Shown in pieces: positions 26,915-37,793 of a stretch of DNA of 64,000 bases. The notes beneath the pieces were generated by a model. The model was not told the origin of the DNA. It worked only from the letters and a program-made list of their open reading frames with translations, and did not search any database. A program made the position numbers and the translations under genes. The stretch is from Floccularia luteovirens (lineage: Eukaryota > Basidiomycota > Agaricomycetes > Agaricales > Squamanitaceae), in NCBI GenBank assembly GCA_009739215.1, contig VSJF01000002.1:682001-746000 (forward strand), read 5' to 3'. Each line of letters begins with the position of its first letter. The first letter of the stretch is position 1.

Positions 26915-29867
26915 ATGAGTCGCTCCTATCACTTTAGCCACGACCTCGCTAGCGACCAAGGTGTTGATTCCTCCAACGTATCGTCTAGCTCGCTCATGGG
27001 AATCGATGCGGTCTCAAATCCTGCGCATGGAGAGCGGACAGCACTCTTAGATGTGGAGCCTGGAGGCGATCGTTATGGCGCAACATCGCCAGCGGGTAGT
27101 TGTGAGTGTTTTGTCTGTTATAACTATGTGTTGGGCACGAACGACTTGTGTCGTAAATTTTGAACAATAAACATCACTTCATTTCTCAGTTCGAATTTAT
27201 TGCATGAGTCTGACATATTGCACTCTTAGGGGATCACCCACAGAATAACCAACGCCCACGACTAGTTCAGAAGATCAAATACTACATACCCTCCACTGCA
27301 TGGATACCTGCATACTCATTCTCTCTGTGAGTTGTTTCGAGTCGGCTCGGATCATATCCCCCGAATTTCTCACAATTATTTGGTGTTCATGTAGCTTTGG
27401 GGGTGATTTCCTTGCCGGAGTCACCGTGGCGAGTATGCTGATACCACAATCCGTCAGCTACGCATCGTCTCTGGCTAAATTAAGCCCAGTGACCGGGCTG
27501 GTATGCATTTACCTTGTCATTTCTTTCAATTTTTTATTCTAAATCTAATCATGATCCGCAGTTCTCGGCTTCTATACCTGGAATTGTATATGCGTTTTTG
27601 GGAAGCTCAAGGCAACTGAACGTTGCTCCAGAGGCTGCTCTCAGCTTACTTTTGGGACAAGCGGTAGCGGACATCAAGCATGATTATCCGAATCGACCTC
27701 AGGAAGACGGTGATGTCCTCGGTTTTACAGTTGCATCTGTTATCACAATACAAGTAGGGAGATTCTTGTCACTGCTCATAATATCCGAATCAATTGAATG
27801 CATATAGGTTGGATTGATATCGTTTCTACTTGGATTTTTTAGGCTTGGTTTCATCGATGTCGTACTCAGTCGAGCTCTGCTACGCGGATTCATTACAGCT
27901 GTCGCTATCATTATTGTTATGTAAGATGTACCATTTTAAATGATGAACGTAAGTCTGACGTTATCTTTTAGTGAACAAATGATACCTATGCTTGGTCTGA
28001 CGCACCTGCAACATGTCCTTGACCCTGAAACTACTGTAGAAAAATTCATGTTTCTCGTCAACAACGCGTTTACCCACTATCACGAAACAACGACTGCTAT
28101 CAGTTTCAGTGCTCTTGTGACACTAGTCGGCCTTCGCTTTGTCAAAGGTAGTTTACAAAAATATTGGTGGATATACCGTCTACCGGAAGTTCTTGTTGTT
28201 GTGATCGTGTCTACGGGTAGGTCCAATTCTGTGGCACGTTGTTCCTCTTTCTAACCTTTTCATTTTAGTTTTGACCGCTGAATTTGGATGGGATAAAGAT
28301 GGGGTGGATATTCTCGGTTTTGTACCCATTCAAACCGGCAGCTCGTTCTTTAAGTTCCCTTTGCATGGTGCATCTATTGGATTTGTAAGCCGTACAACGT
28401 CAACTGCTCTGTGAGTATCATTCATTTGTGCTTTTTTTCGGTTTATCGTATTCTAATACATGCTTGACTCGTTGTGAAGTTTGATATCCGTCGTTGGATT
28501 CCTTGATAGTATTGTAGCCGCGAAACAAAATGGAGCTCGATTTGGTTATTCCATCAGCCCAAATCGTGAGCTAGTCGCACTTGGTGCAGCTAATCTAGCT
28601 GCATCTTTCGTACCTGGTACGCTGCCTGCCTATGGATCTATCACCAGGTATGATACTTTCTTCTATTTGAGGCATGATACCAACAATGAGTGTAGATCAC
28701 GGATAAATGGCGATGTTGGTGGACGTACACAAATGGCATCACTCGTGTGCTCCGGAGTGGTATTGCTTGCCACTTTTGTGCTCCTGCCATGGCTCTATTT
28801 CCTTCCTAAATGTGTACTGGCATCTATGTTGGCTATTTCCTCTCTCGAATCAATCTTTTGATTAAATTTTGTTAATGTAGCATCGGGTTGGTTGTGTTCT
28901 CTCTTTTGGCAGAAACACCCCATGATGTTATATTCTACTGGAGGTCAGTGACGGACATATTGGTCCTTAGGGGCAAGCTGAAGATCTTCATTGCTTTAAA
29001 GGATGGGTGCTTGGGTAGACTTGACGATCATGACTCTTACAGTTGTGTTTTCCCTTATCTGGAATATCGAGGTCGGGGTCGTCATCAGTTTAATCATCTC
29101 CCTCCTCCTTGTTGTCCACCGTTCCTCAAAACCAAGGATGACAATTCTCGTACGTTCCAATCTCTTTGGGTGAGGATTTGAACTTAACATCTGTATTACT
29201 ATAGGGTCGGATTCCCGGCACAGACAGATGGAAACCCATCAATGAGAACCCGGAAGCTGAGGAGGATGTCCCGGGTGCCCTCATAATCAGAATTCGTGAT
29301 AACCTGGACTTTGGTACTTTTTATTAACTCCTCTGGAAGAAGCATCCTAAATTTTTTTTTGTCAAATAGCAAATACCGCTCAGTTGAAAGGTTTGATTTC
29401 GTTGTATGGGACATTGAGCGGCGATACTAACGCATGTTGTGATGAACAGAACGTTTACGTCGATTAGAATTGTACGGCGTCGGTAAAAACCATCCCTCCG
29501 AGGAACCAAGGAGACAACAAGCTTCAGTGCTCGTCTTTCATATGGCAGATGTAGAAACTTGTGACGCATCGTACGCCTTTCATTACCTCATTGATTTAAC
29601 CTCTTTCTGATACACCTCATAGAGCCGCACAGATATTCTATGAACTTATGGAAGAATATCTCGTACGTTCTGTTATGTGGTCCTATTTCTCATAGACTAA
29701 CCATGCTGATATCCCAGAATCGCGGTGTTGCTCTCTTTATCACTCACCTCCGGGAAGGACCAAAAGATACATTCCAAAAAGCCCGGATTGTTCAGCTCTT
29801 GGGACCCAGTTCGTTCAGAAGCACTGTCGCTGAGGCGATGGCTATTGTAGAAGGGACAGCACGCTAG
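26915..29867 (+). CDS. SulP-family sulfate permease with C-terminal STAS domain
   Basis: Plasma-membrane anion transporter (SLC26/SulP), probably for sulfate uptake. It starts MSRSYHFSHDLASDQGVD, with a soluble N-terminus rich in Ser. After short introns come the SulP signature region FLAGVTVASMLIPQSVSYAS and AKLSPVTGL, then FSASIPGIVYAFLGSSRQLN and VAPEAALSLLLG. About ten further hydrophobic helices follow (for example GLISFLLGFFRLGFIDVVLS, LISVVGFLDSIVAAKQ and TLPAYGSITRSRIN). The cytosolic STAS domain has ALIIRIRDNLDFANTAQLK and DVETCDASAAQIFYELMEEY. It ends EAMAIVEGTAR at 29867. One donor, near 28829, is a weak GTTGGC. The reading frame stays open through all junctions, so the gene looks functional. 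Confidence 0.9.
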
Positions 29868-30057
29868 AGATTATGACCATGAATCCGAAAATATAGGATC
29901 ATCAGCATATTCACATCTAATCAAGATATGCAGCATTGTATATAAAAGTACACATAACTCCAACAGCACGATCTCTTCTCGTCAACTTTATATGCGATAG
30001 ATCATTTGTAAATTATCACACAGCAGGAGTTCCCAATGTTCATCACGTTCTACTGGT

Positions 30058-30750
30058 TCATCCGATCGTTGCAATCGCTCTGACGGGAGACCCGTCGCCT
30101 CCAGTGATATTAAGCGGGAGCAAATGGACTACAACGTTGTCCTTCCCAGTTATCGCTTCGAGATTTGTAAGATTCTCCGCAATCACACCCCCTCTACCGA
30201 GTACGACATCGTGAAAACCCCAACCGTCGGTACCCCCAACGCCTCGGTATGGTGTCTCGTCTGGATTGAGTGTGTCAAACCCTACTACACGCACACCACG
30301 ATCCCATATTGCTTCTGCCGCATCGCGCGAGAAGTACGGGTGAGCGTAATACTCAGGCTTCTTCCAAAATCGCTTCGACCATCCTGTGTTAATGAGGAGT
30401 ATCACACCCCCATGTATGCGCGACGCTTGTGGTTCCAAGTCTGCCCAGGTTATGCATTGCCTTGGCTGAAGCGGAGGCTCACGCTGTGTCAGATCTACAA
30501 CGTATGCAGGCCCTATAAGGGAAGCAAGAGGAATGTTGTCGATCGTACGTCCATCAGTGAAAAAGTGGAAGGGTGCATCAATGTGTGTCCCAGTATGTGA
30601 AGTCATTGTCATGGAGTGCACAGTGCAGCCATGTTCCTCCGTGAGGGATATAGGCTTTTGAGAGAATCCGTGCTCGTTTGGATATGTCTGGGTCTCAACG
30701 TCGAGTTTGTGTGAGAGGTCGACGTATTCTTTAGATTGGGTGGTAATCAT
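30058..30750 (-). CDS. Cyclase / kynurenine-formamidase-like metal hydrolase
   Basis: Intronless gene of 230 codons, MITTQSKEYVDLSHKLDVET to DGSPVRAIATIG. It belongs to the putative cyclase family (PF04199), manganese- or zinc-dependent hydrolases that include bacterial kynurenine formamidase. The metal-binding signature SHTGTHIDAPFHFF is intact, as are the family segments VVDLTQREP, ILLINTGWSKRFW and VVGFDTLNPDETPYRG. The length matches the family. It is compactly placed, convergent with the sulfate transporter. Absence of introns in an otherwise intron-rich window is mildly unusual. The exact substrate cannot be told. Confidence 0.9.
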   Translation of the reverse strand: MITTQSKEYVDLSHKLDVETQTYPNEHGFSQKPISLTEEHGCTVHSMTMTSHTGTHIDAPFHFFTDGRTIDNIPLASLIGPAYVVDLTQREPPLQPRQCITWADLEPQASRIHGGVILLINTGWSKRFWKKPEYYAHPYFSRDAAEAIWDRGVRVVGFDTLNPDETPYRGVGGTDGWGFHDVVLGRGGVIAENLTNLEAITGKDNVVVHLLPLNITGGDGSPVRAIATIG

Positions 30751-30825
30751 CTTGTTGACTTGATCGCGACGTCTGGATAACCTTCAAGTTTAAAAGAGTG
30801 CCCGGAATGGACACGGTATAACTAC

Positions 30826-31248
30826 TTATGTAGTATAGATTTGGCAATATACTGTATATGTGTTCAGGACAAAACATGCCAGGTCAGGTACATCCCAAAC
30901 ATCCACCTCCGAGCTTGCCAGGTTTGCGGCACAATCATTCCAGTCGACTCTACGCTCAGCAATTTCATCTAATAATTGCATAGCCCTTTTATCCAATTCT
31001 TGACGCTCCAAAAACATTAAATCTTCTTTGTGTTTCTGCTTGCGGGGCTTTTCCGTTTCTTCATCGCAGTGTAGGTGTCGCGCCGTATAGTGATGTTCCG
31101 GGATCCGTGTGATCGTGGCTGCTTCCTGTGGAAGGGGATTGACTTGCAGGCAACTAATTAGTGTTTGTGTGCTACCATCATCAAGAGTCCTCTGAGCGGG
31201 TAGGTTGCTTAGAATATGAATGTAGACATCCAAGCGGAGACGAGACAT
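30826..31248 (-). pseudogene. Truncated F-box protein, FBXO21/SirB1-type N-terminus
   Basis: From ATG 31248 (an alternative lies at 31254) the frame reads MSRLRLDVYIHILSNLPAQR, an F-box start, then HHYTARHLHCDEETEKPR and QELDKRAMQLLDEIAERRVD. This matches the opening of fungal F-box proteins that continue into a transglutaminase-like SirB1 domain and a YccV domain, which total several hundred residues. Here the frame ends after 140 codons (VYCQIYTT), only 75 bases from the start of the cyclase gene, and no downstream exon exists. It is therefore most likely a 3'-truncated relic, although a short F-box protein cannot be excluded. Confidence 0.6.
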
Positions 31249-31581
31249 ATTCAATAGAGCAATTATCTCGGGACTTGGTAGATAGGTTCTACCCGAATAC
31301 CATGTGAGGCTCAGGTTGCAAAGGTTGGTCTAGTTATTTTATTCAAGTAATGTAATTCGATCGAAAGACATAGTATGTACTGAGCCTCCGTGGGGAAGAC
31401 AAAACTATACAAAAGCGCACCAAGAGAATGGAAGGTGTGGGGATGATTACATCATCCAGCGAGGCGAGAAAGTATAAAGGAGTCTTGTACCATCTTAAGC
31501 AGCTCGGGGTTTGCTCTCAATGGCACCGGTAAACCATTGGTGTCAAAATTTTCAACCTTATGCGGTGGAAGCCACCATGGT
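31249..31581. other. Spacer between two F-box relics
   Basis: 333 bases with no open frame of note. It presumably represents the 5' region of the truncated F-box gene and the 3' flank of the F-box/LRR pseudogene. Confidence 0.35.
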
Positions 31582-32857
31582 TCATAATGTTAAGCCAACT
31601 GTTTGATCCTCACAGGCTCCATTATCTTGATATCCAAAAGTTCTCCATCCAAGAGTAATTCTCGGATAGGTACCGGCAGACCATCGACTGGAGATGATAT
31701 TGTTCAACATCGCGGGCAGTTGTTCAGTGTAATCTTCATCTGGAACCACGAATGCCAGCTTTTCTAGGTTTGGCCAAGGGAAGCCACTTTCTGCAGGGCT
31801 CAGTACCTCCTGCGTTAATTCAATACCGTAATATAGATCGGGTTCTTGCAGAAAAAGACAGGTAATAAACGGGAATAGGATAGTTAATTTGGAAAGAGGT
31901 ATAGGATCACAGCCTTTTAGGGCGAGTTGTTCAAGTGATTGAAATTTTGTATAATGCTGGGGTGACCTGAATAAATGGTCGAAGTTGTCAAATTCACAGT
32001 CACAGCAAAGCCAAAAAGACTCGAGTTTGGGAGCGTTCAGAGAAGTCAGAAATTGGTCTGCCATATTTAGGTTAGTTTCGAGTAGGAGTAAGCGCAAACA
32101 GCCCATTTCAATGCTTGGACCAGTGGGATCCAGCATGTCCATACTAGAAAAGATCCCCAAGATCTCCAACAATGGAGCCTCGTTTACAATTTTTGATGTG
32201 TGTGCATACTTCACGGGGTTGTAGGTCGGTAAATGAATATAAAGTACGGTGATGTTTGTCAATGGAGGAAAACAAAACAAAGCAGCAGCCGAGATCCTGA
32301 AGAAGGCCAGACGAGGAGCCCCAGATTGGAATAACTGGATAGAGGTTATTGGAATTTTATCCTGGTTTTGCTCCTTTTTCTTATACGCGAGGGACTTGAT
32401 AAACAAACGTTCTAGAATAGGTGCATGCGGGATAGAAAGTCAGTTCGAAATGTGCTCGGCGGTTTCAGCATGGCATACTTCTACCCGCAATTCCCTACAC
32501 CGTTTGATGTGTGGGATTATGATATCAACCAAGTTCTCAATCCGTGAAAGGCCGCGTGACTTCATGTCAAAGTAGAGGAACATAAGGTGTATGTCGATTG
32601 GGCACGTCGATGACAATTCTAGATATTTGACAACGCGCTCAATCGACTTTTCTGATTCCGCTACTATCGTTGTCCACAGTGAAGGCGTGGAATGTGAAAC
32701 AACTCGCCAATGCCTACAAACATGGCTGATCGTTAATTCGACTGGAAATTTGGTCTGTGGGATGATTTGCTTGCGCCTCTTCGAAGATGACACCTAAAAG
32801 TTCGGGTGAGAATGAGGAGATGATATGCGGCTTGTTGAATCCAGCGACACAAGCCAT
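31582..32857 (-). pseudogene. F-box/LRR-type gene with a frameshift and an in-frame stop
   Basis: F-box proteins recruit substrates to SCF ubiquitin ligases. The N-terminus at 32857 reads MACVAGFNKPHIISSF, then the F-box SPELLGVIFEEAQANHPTDQ. It then continues in another frame as KFPVELTISHVCRHWRVVSH, with no intron that could explain the shift near 32757. Further on, AETAEHISN is followed by TGA at 32440-32442. The same frame then resumes at once with LSIPHAPILERLFIKSLAYK and runs through leucine-rich segments to QTVGLTL at 31582. Candidate introns around the TGA (67-73 bases) would shift the frame, so both lesions look genuine. Inferred to be a recently inactivated member of the large F-box family of Agaricomycetes. 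Confidence 0.7.
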
Positions 32858-33114
32858 GTGTGATAATGGTATTGGGGGTACTAAGGTTAGCGAGACGAGG
32901 AGGATACAGAAGAGATGTATTCGCTGGAGCTTGTTAAATATATCGGAGAAATTTCCTAATTCAGAAACATTCATATTATGTAGATTTTCCCTTCGGCTGC
33001 CGCGATATCTGTTGTGCTGCTTTTGGTCGAACCGGCGATAATTTCTCAGCGGCTTCTTGAGGATAATGATACTGACATCCTGGTCGTTTCCATTTGCAAG
33101 TGTTTAAAAAAAAT

Positions 33115-33192
33115 TCGGGTACGGGGAATCGAACCCCGAGCTGCCGCGAACTGTATGAGAGGCGGCAATGTTAGCCGTTACACCATACCCGA
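33115..33192 (-). tRNA. tRNA-Glu (anticodon CTC) with a 7-base intron
   Basis: On the minus strand the 78-base sequence folds as a cloverleaf. The acceptor stem is TCGGGTA/TACCCGA, the D arm GTGTAACGGCTAAC, the anticodon stem GCCGC/GCGGC and the T arm CGGGG-TTCGATT-CCCCG. The anticodon loop C-T-CTC-A is interrupted after position 37 by TACAGTT, the normal site for eukaryotic tRNA introns, then closed by C. The body matches eukaryotic tRNA-Glu, with no discriminator or CCA encoded beyond the stem. A T-rich tract for Pol III termination (TTTTTTTAAACA on the minus strand) follows the 3' end at about 33112-33101. Confidence 0.93.
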
Positions 33193-33332
33193 CTCTGAAA
33201 CATTTTCTTAGAACAATCTCACAGCGGATTCATTCCACGTGATCGCACATTGCTCCTTCCGAAGCCGACGTTCAAAAAATATACTCGAGTGGGTAATTAA
33301 TTTATATATCTTTCAGGTTACATCCACAAAAT

Positions 33333-34699
33333 ATGTCGATTGCACATGGGATCAAGACACTGGGTGTCGTCGGCGCGGGGCAAATGGGGACCGGTATCGC
33401 TTTCGTGTCTGCACTGCGCGCAAAAGTTCCAGTTCTACTATACGATCGCTCCTCGGAACAAGTTACCAAAGGGCTGTCACTCATGGACAAACTTCTTGCG
33501 AAAGACACTGCGAAAGGCCGAATAACCAATGAAGAGGCAAAAGAAGCGCGAGACAGAGTGACAGTTGTCAGCAATGAAGCAGGCATCAAAGGATTACGAG
33601 ATGTGGATATGGTGGTAGAGGTATAGACACTATTTATATTCATGGTATTTTGAAGCGCTGACACGGAGGTAAAGGCAGTTTCTGAGTCATTATCGCTCAA
33701 ACAATCAATATTTGCATCTTTCGCTGCAGAGCTTCGCCCCGATGCTATCCTCGCCTCAAACACCAGCTCAATAAGTATTACAAAAATAGCTGCTTCTGCT
33801 ATCCCTAAAGGTGCCAGTGCTGCAAGTGACGAAGGGAAAAAGAGTGCAGGGCGCGTCGTTGGATTGCACTTCTTCAATCCAGTTCCTGTTATGGTAAATG
33901 AGCATATAGTCAAATCATACATATCCAGCTAACAGAACGTAGAAATTGGTCGAGCTCATTTCAGCCCTGCAAACGACATCGCAGGTCCTAGATAGGTCCC
34001 GCGCATTTGCAATAGCTTGTGGAAAGGGTGAGTTATGTATTCTTTGAGGTTTGTTACTCTATATTGAAAACGTTGCTGCCATCGTGTAATAGAGGTGACC
34101 ACATCGAAGGATGTCCCGGGCTTCGTTTCTAATGCCCTCCTGATGCCTTTCATCAACGAGGTGAGTATGATCACTCTTACAAACCCTGTGGGATGTTGTT
34201 TTTGAATCCGAGATATCGTTCCTTCTCTTAACCTCCTTTCTTTATCATTTGTGCCATGATTGATGCCAATGTTTGACAGGCTATAATGTGCCTGGAAAAG
34301 GTGTGTTCCACCAATCGACGTAAACACATCCATCCCAAAAACTTTTTATAGGGAATCGCAACCCGGGAAGATATTGATACCACTCTGAAACTAGGAATGA
34401 ACCACCCCATGGGTCCTTTGCAACTGGGTATGCACATTTTTGATAATAAAATGACCAATCTGATGTATAATGCATGTGTTCTAATAGCTGACTTGTAAGT
34501 CCCTGTCCTCCTCTTGCCTGTTTGGTTTTGATCAACCGCCACTAGCATCGGTCTTGATACCTGTCTAGCAATACAACAGACTCTCTATGAAGGTACACGA
34601 GATTCGAAATATCGACCGAGTATTCTCCTAGAACGAATGGTAGACGCGCAATGGTATGGTAAGAAGAATGGAAAGGGTTTCTATGACTATAACACCTAA
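33333..34699 (+). CDS. 3-hydroxyacyl-CoA dehydrogenase (3-hydroxybutyryl-CoA dehydrogenase type)
   Basis: NAD-dependent oxidation of 3-hydroxyacyl-CoA to 3-ketoacyl-CoA in fatty-acid or butyrate-type metabolism, probably mitochondrial or peroxisomal. It starts [20 protein letters not shown], a Rossmann fold with GxGxxG. The catalytic region is intact: [13 protein letters not shown] and the His motif [20 protein letters not shown] joined over an intron. The C-terminal dimerisation domain has [30 protein letters not shown] and [14 protein letters not shown], ending [11 protein letters not shown] with TAA at 34697-34699. At least six exons and about 310 residues, the normal size. A CACGTGATC motif sits about 90 bases before the ATG. 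No peroxisomal targeting tripeptide is visible. Confidence 0.92.
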
Positions 34700-34979
34700 A
34701 TTATGTCATGCCTTACATTGCGGAAGTAGGACACCCTTATGTGATTCAGCCTGCGTAGACAGACTTGATTGCCCATGACACGAACTAAATTCATGACGAT
34801 TGACAGAAACCATTACGTTCAACTTTCTCCGAAATAAGGCTTGATATAGGACCTATGTCCAAAACCATCATGTTATCAATAGAGAGTAAGATTTCGGTGG
34901 TTTTGTGATGAGCAGGAGGCTAAAGTTGCGTAGCCATATAAAGGTTACGGTATGAGTGAGCAATCGTAGAAGTGCAATA

Positions 34980-36577
34980 TCACTCCTGTTCTTGGATGTT
35001 TCCGGCTAGGTCGTCCATAGCTTGTTGTACTTCTAAGCGTTCCAACACAGCACGATGAAGACTTGATCTTGTGTTTCGCGGTTTCGTATTGGAGGATTTC
35101 CCCTGAATTTGGTTCTGTGTGTGTCCTGTTGCAGGGGCTTTCGATTCATGGTCTTTTTTATCTGTATCAACTTGCCGCAATTGTGGCGGAACGATCGTCG
35201 GTGTGGCACGTGGGGGAGGTGGCCACTAGATACGATAAGCAAAAGTGGATTTAAAGAGCTTTTTAAAATGTGCTTACTCCGCGATTGGGTTGATTGAAGT
35301 GTAATGCAGCCCATGGAGGATATTCCTTTTCAAGTTTTATTATGTGATCCTCAAGCAGCGTGATCCGAGAAAGTAAACTGCGAGGCGGCGAAGGAACTAA
35401 TAGTATATCAGATATGTTGTCTGCAATCAATTTCACTGTTCCTGACCATAACGAATACCGAAATGGGTTTCTATATTCTTTATTCGCTCGTCAAGCGCTG
35501 GATGTCGTACGAGCGGAGATTCGGATTGTTTTGTTTGCTCTTCAACAGACGAGTCTACTTGCTTAATAACATCCTTCACAGTTTTCCGCAACGGACCATC
35601 GTCGTTTTTTGCGATATCATACTTCATTTGTGTGTCGCGATCAATTGTCTTCGCATCAGTTCTGGCACAAGATGGAACAGCTTCAGAAGTCGAGTACGAT
35701 TCACTATTCAGCTTTTTACGCTTCTCTTCAAGGGACAGCAAGAATTCCGCCCTATTTGACCTATCATTTCGAGATCGATTTTGAGCAAGGAATTGAGAAA
35801 TAGATTTATTTATCTTTAGGCAAACAGTATAAGGAAAAGCAATCAGAGGCATTAAAATTGGCTAACTGATGTCTGGTTTTGCTCGCTAGGCAGGTGAGTA
35901 TAGCTCAACTTTCTTTTTCGTAAAGTGTGTTCTTCGTCATCCCTAAGTGGTTCACTGCCTAGTTCCTTAAATTTAAGTCAGATGAAAATATATCAGCAAT
36001 TGAGATTGAAACCTACCGTTAGTCTCTTAATCAGATTCTGTAAGGCTCCAGGCACTTGTTTGCGTTCCCATTGGTCATTCAACACAAGCATGTCACATTC
36101 AAAGCCTCGAAGTGCTTGTATCAGACCTACCTCTTCCAGAAAAGAGGCTATAACTTTATCCCAGTGTTTGAAAGTTTCACTTGGAGGAGAGGAAGCCCTT
36201 GAGGGTTGATGCCGCGACTGGTCCGATTGAGTCATTTGCGCATCTTGCGTATTAGGTCCCTGCATATTTTCAGGCAGACTTTGCTGGCCCAGTGAGAGAC
36301 TAGTTGGTGGGTACGAAAATTGATGAAATTGAGGGTTTGCATGATAGGCAGCATATTCAGCATAGTTATTCGTCATTGACCAAGGGCCCTGCCACTGCGG
36401 ATAGTTGTAATAGGACTGAGGACCTTGGAAGCCTGTACTCGGCGCGCCGTATGGTACACTGGAAATGTTACTTGGTCCTGCAAGACTATATGGGTTCGTT
36501 GCTGTAATTCCTGTAGGCTTACGCTCAATGAAGCCTTTAGGCTTTTCGGGAGAAGGTGTATGAGGCTCGTTTGACAT
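34980..36577 (-). CDS. Conserved coiled-coil protein, weakly MBIP-like
   Basis: The start at 36577 reads MSNEPHTPSPEKPKGFIERK, followed by a Tyr/Gln/Pro-rich disordered region. A conserved-looking block KHWDKVIASFLEEVGLIQAL and LVLNDQWERKQVPGALQNLI is next. A middle exon carries charged coiled coil (RAEFLLSLEEKRKKLNSES) and LDERIKNIETHFGIRY. Splicing then continues as VPSPPRSLLSRITLLEDHII and KLEKEYPPWAALHFNQPNRG. The last exon begins WPPPPRATPTIV and ends MDDLAGNIQEQE. The two short coiled coils followed by a W-A-A-L-x-F segment vaguely recall MAP3K-binding inhibitory protein 1, a subunit of animal ATAC complexes. That link is an inference of low strength. Likely a nuclear protein. Confidence 0.72.
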
Positions 36578-36814
36578 TGTTCCAATGAAGGATAACCAAA
36601 GCGTAACCTTGTAGAATCACGATCTTGCCACAAAATTTTGATTACGTAAGTCAATCCTCATGGTAGCGTAGCTGTCAATGCCTTAACTTATTCTTTGGAT
36701 TTGGTGACCACAACACCAGGAGAAGCATTTTTTTGCGCTGCATTCCCCAATTCTGTTGGTAAGTCTAGTTAGATAAAAAGCTCTTGTGTTCTTCACCTTA
36801 TATTACCTGATTAG
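36578..36814. other. Spacer with MBIP-like gene promoter
   Basis: 237 bases upstream of the minus-strand coiled-coil gene. A GTAAGTCTAG donor-like site at about 36760 could belong to a first exon of the plus-strand hypothetical piece at 36815, but no convincing start codon was found. Confidence 0.3.
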
Positions 36815-37060
36815 CCACAATGCTTTTATGACCTCCAATTACGGTGGGAAAGCACCATCCGCGCAGCTTCTTTGCAAGAAGTACTTAGGGACGCATACAA
36901 GGTACAAAACTCTCTTAAATGCTTTATTACGGAACCACCAAAATATCTTGCAAACTGCCCAGTGGCAGGTGGTGACGGAAACCTTTCCACTAGATTGTAT
37001 CAAGATTTTGTCAGTCAGGGCGTAACATTTCTGGTTCAAGGAAGGAAGGTCAGGATGTAG
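36815..37060 (+). CDS. Hypothetical terminal exon or gene fragment
   Basis: Following an acceptor TTAG at 36811-36814, a plus-strand frame reads FYDLQLRWESTIRAASLQEV, LRDAYKVQNSLKCFITEPPK and VSQGVTFLVQGRKVRM, then TAG at 37058-37060. It has good coding character over 81 codons. The nearest upstream donor (GTAAGT at about 36760) would join a short preceding exon, but no start codon in the required frame was identified. Family unknown. It may be a 5'-truncated relic. Confidence 0.3.
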   Translation, partial: PQCFYDLQLRWESTIRAASLQEVLRDAYKVQNSLKCFITEPPKYLANCPVAGGDGNLSTRLYQDFVSQGVTFLVQGRKVRM

Positions 37061-37793
37061 TGCCCCACTAGCTGACTGTACCGCAAACTTACATGATCTA
37101 CAGGATTTAGCAGATATTCATCAATAGGGATTTAAGGGGGAGGCGCTACGACATGGCTACTCTATCTAAATAAATGTTGCCGAACTCGATTAGTTGTCTC
37201 CAAATTGTCGAAGCTATTGACTTCAAACTAAGAATGCCTGAGGAAAAGTGCGAAACCTGAACTGTGGAGAATCATCAAATCCCGTAACGTATGTTTGACA
37301 AAAGTTCGATGTTTGGCTTCAATTCCGGTATCAGTCCTCTCTTCTCATGTGAAAGGTGCTGACTCAAAACTGTACTTGGCTAAGGGAATGTATTCGGATG
37401 ACGTCTTCTTTCATGGGTTTCTGAGGTTCTTTCACTTCAGTGTGAATTTACCCTATGGTTCGATATGCTACCTGTATCAATGCAATACAATTTACATGGC
37501 ATCACACTGCAGCCGCCCTTATATAGTATTCGAAGAACCCATTGTAATCTAACTCCGCAAATAAAGCATACTACTATCACGTTTGTGTGGGAAGTGTATA
37601 CTCTATTTTATATGGGTTGTCCTTGCATCTCACCAGTGTTAGTGAATATACACGGGAACAATCCAGTCATAGCAATGGGAAAGGGTCTGTTATTATTGTC
37701 TGCACATTAATCAAACGCTGAAATACCCCATACATCGGGTGAATAAATAGACCTATATACGGATACCATTGGAAATAGATATCTTATTCCCTA
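37061..37793. promoter_or_regulatory. Upstream region of carboxylesterase copy 1
   Basis: 733 bases, no credible gene. A TATATA-containing stretch near 37753 lies about 40 bases before the copy 1 ATG. The paired upstream motifs of copies 2 and 3 were not found here. Confidence 0.35.

Noticed and set aside
32440..32442. TGA in the F-box gene as part of an intron
   Set aside because: Candidate GT..AG pairs around it are 67 or 73 bases, both of which shift the frame; a true nonsense codon is simpler.
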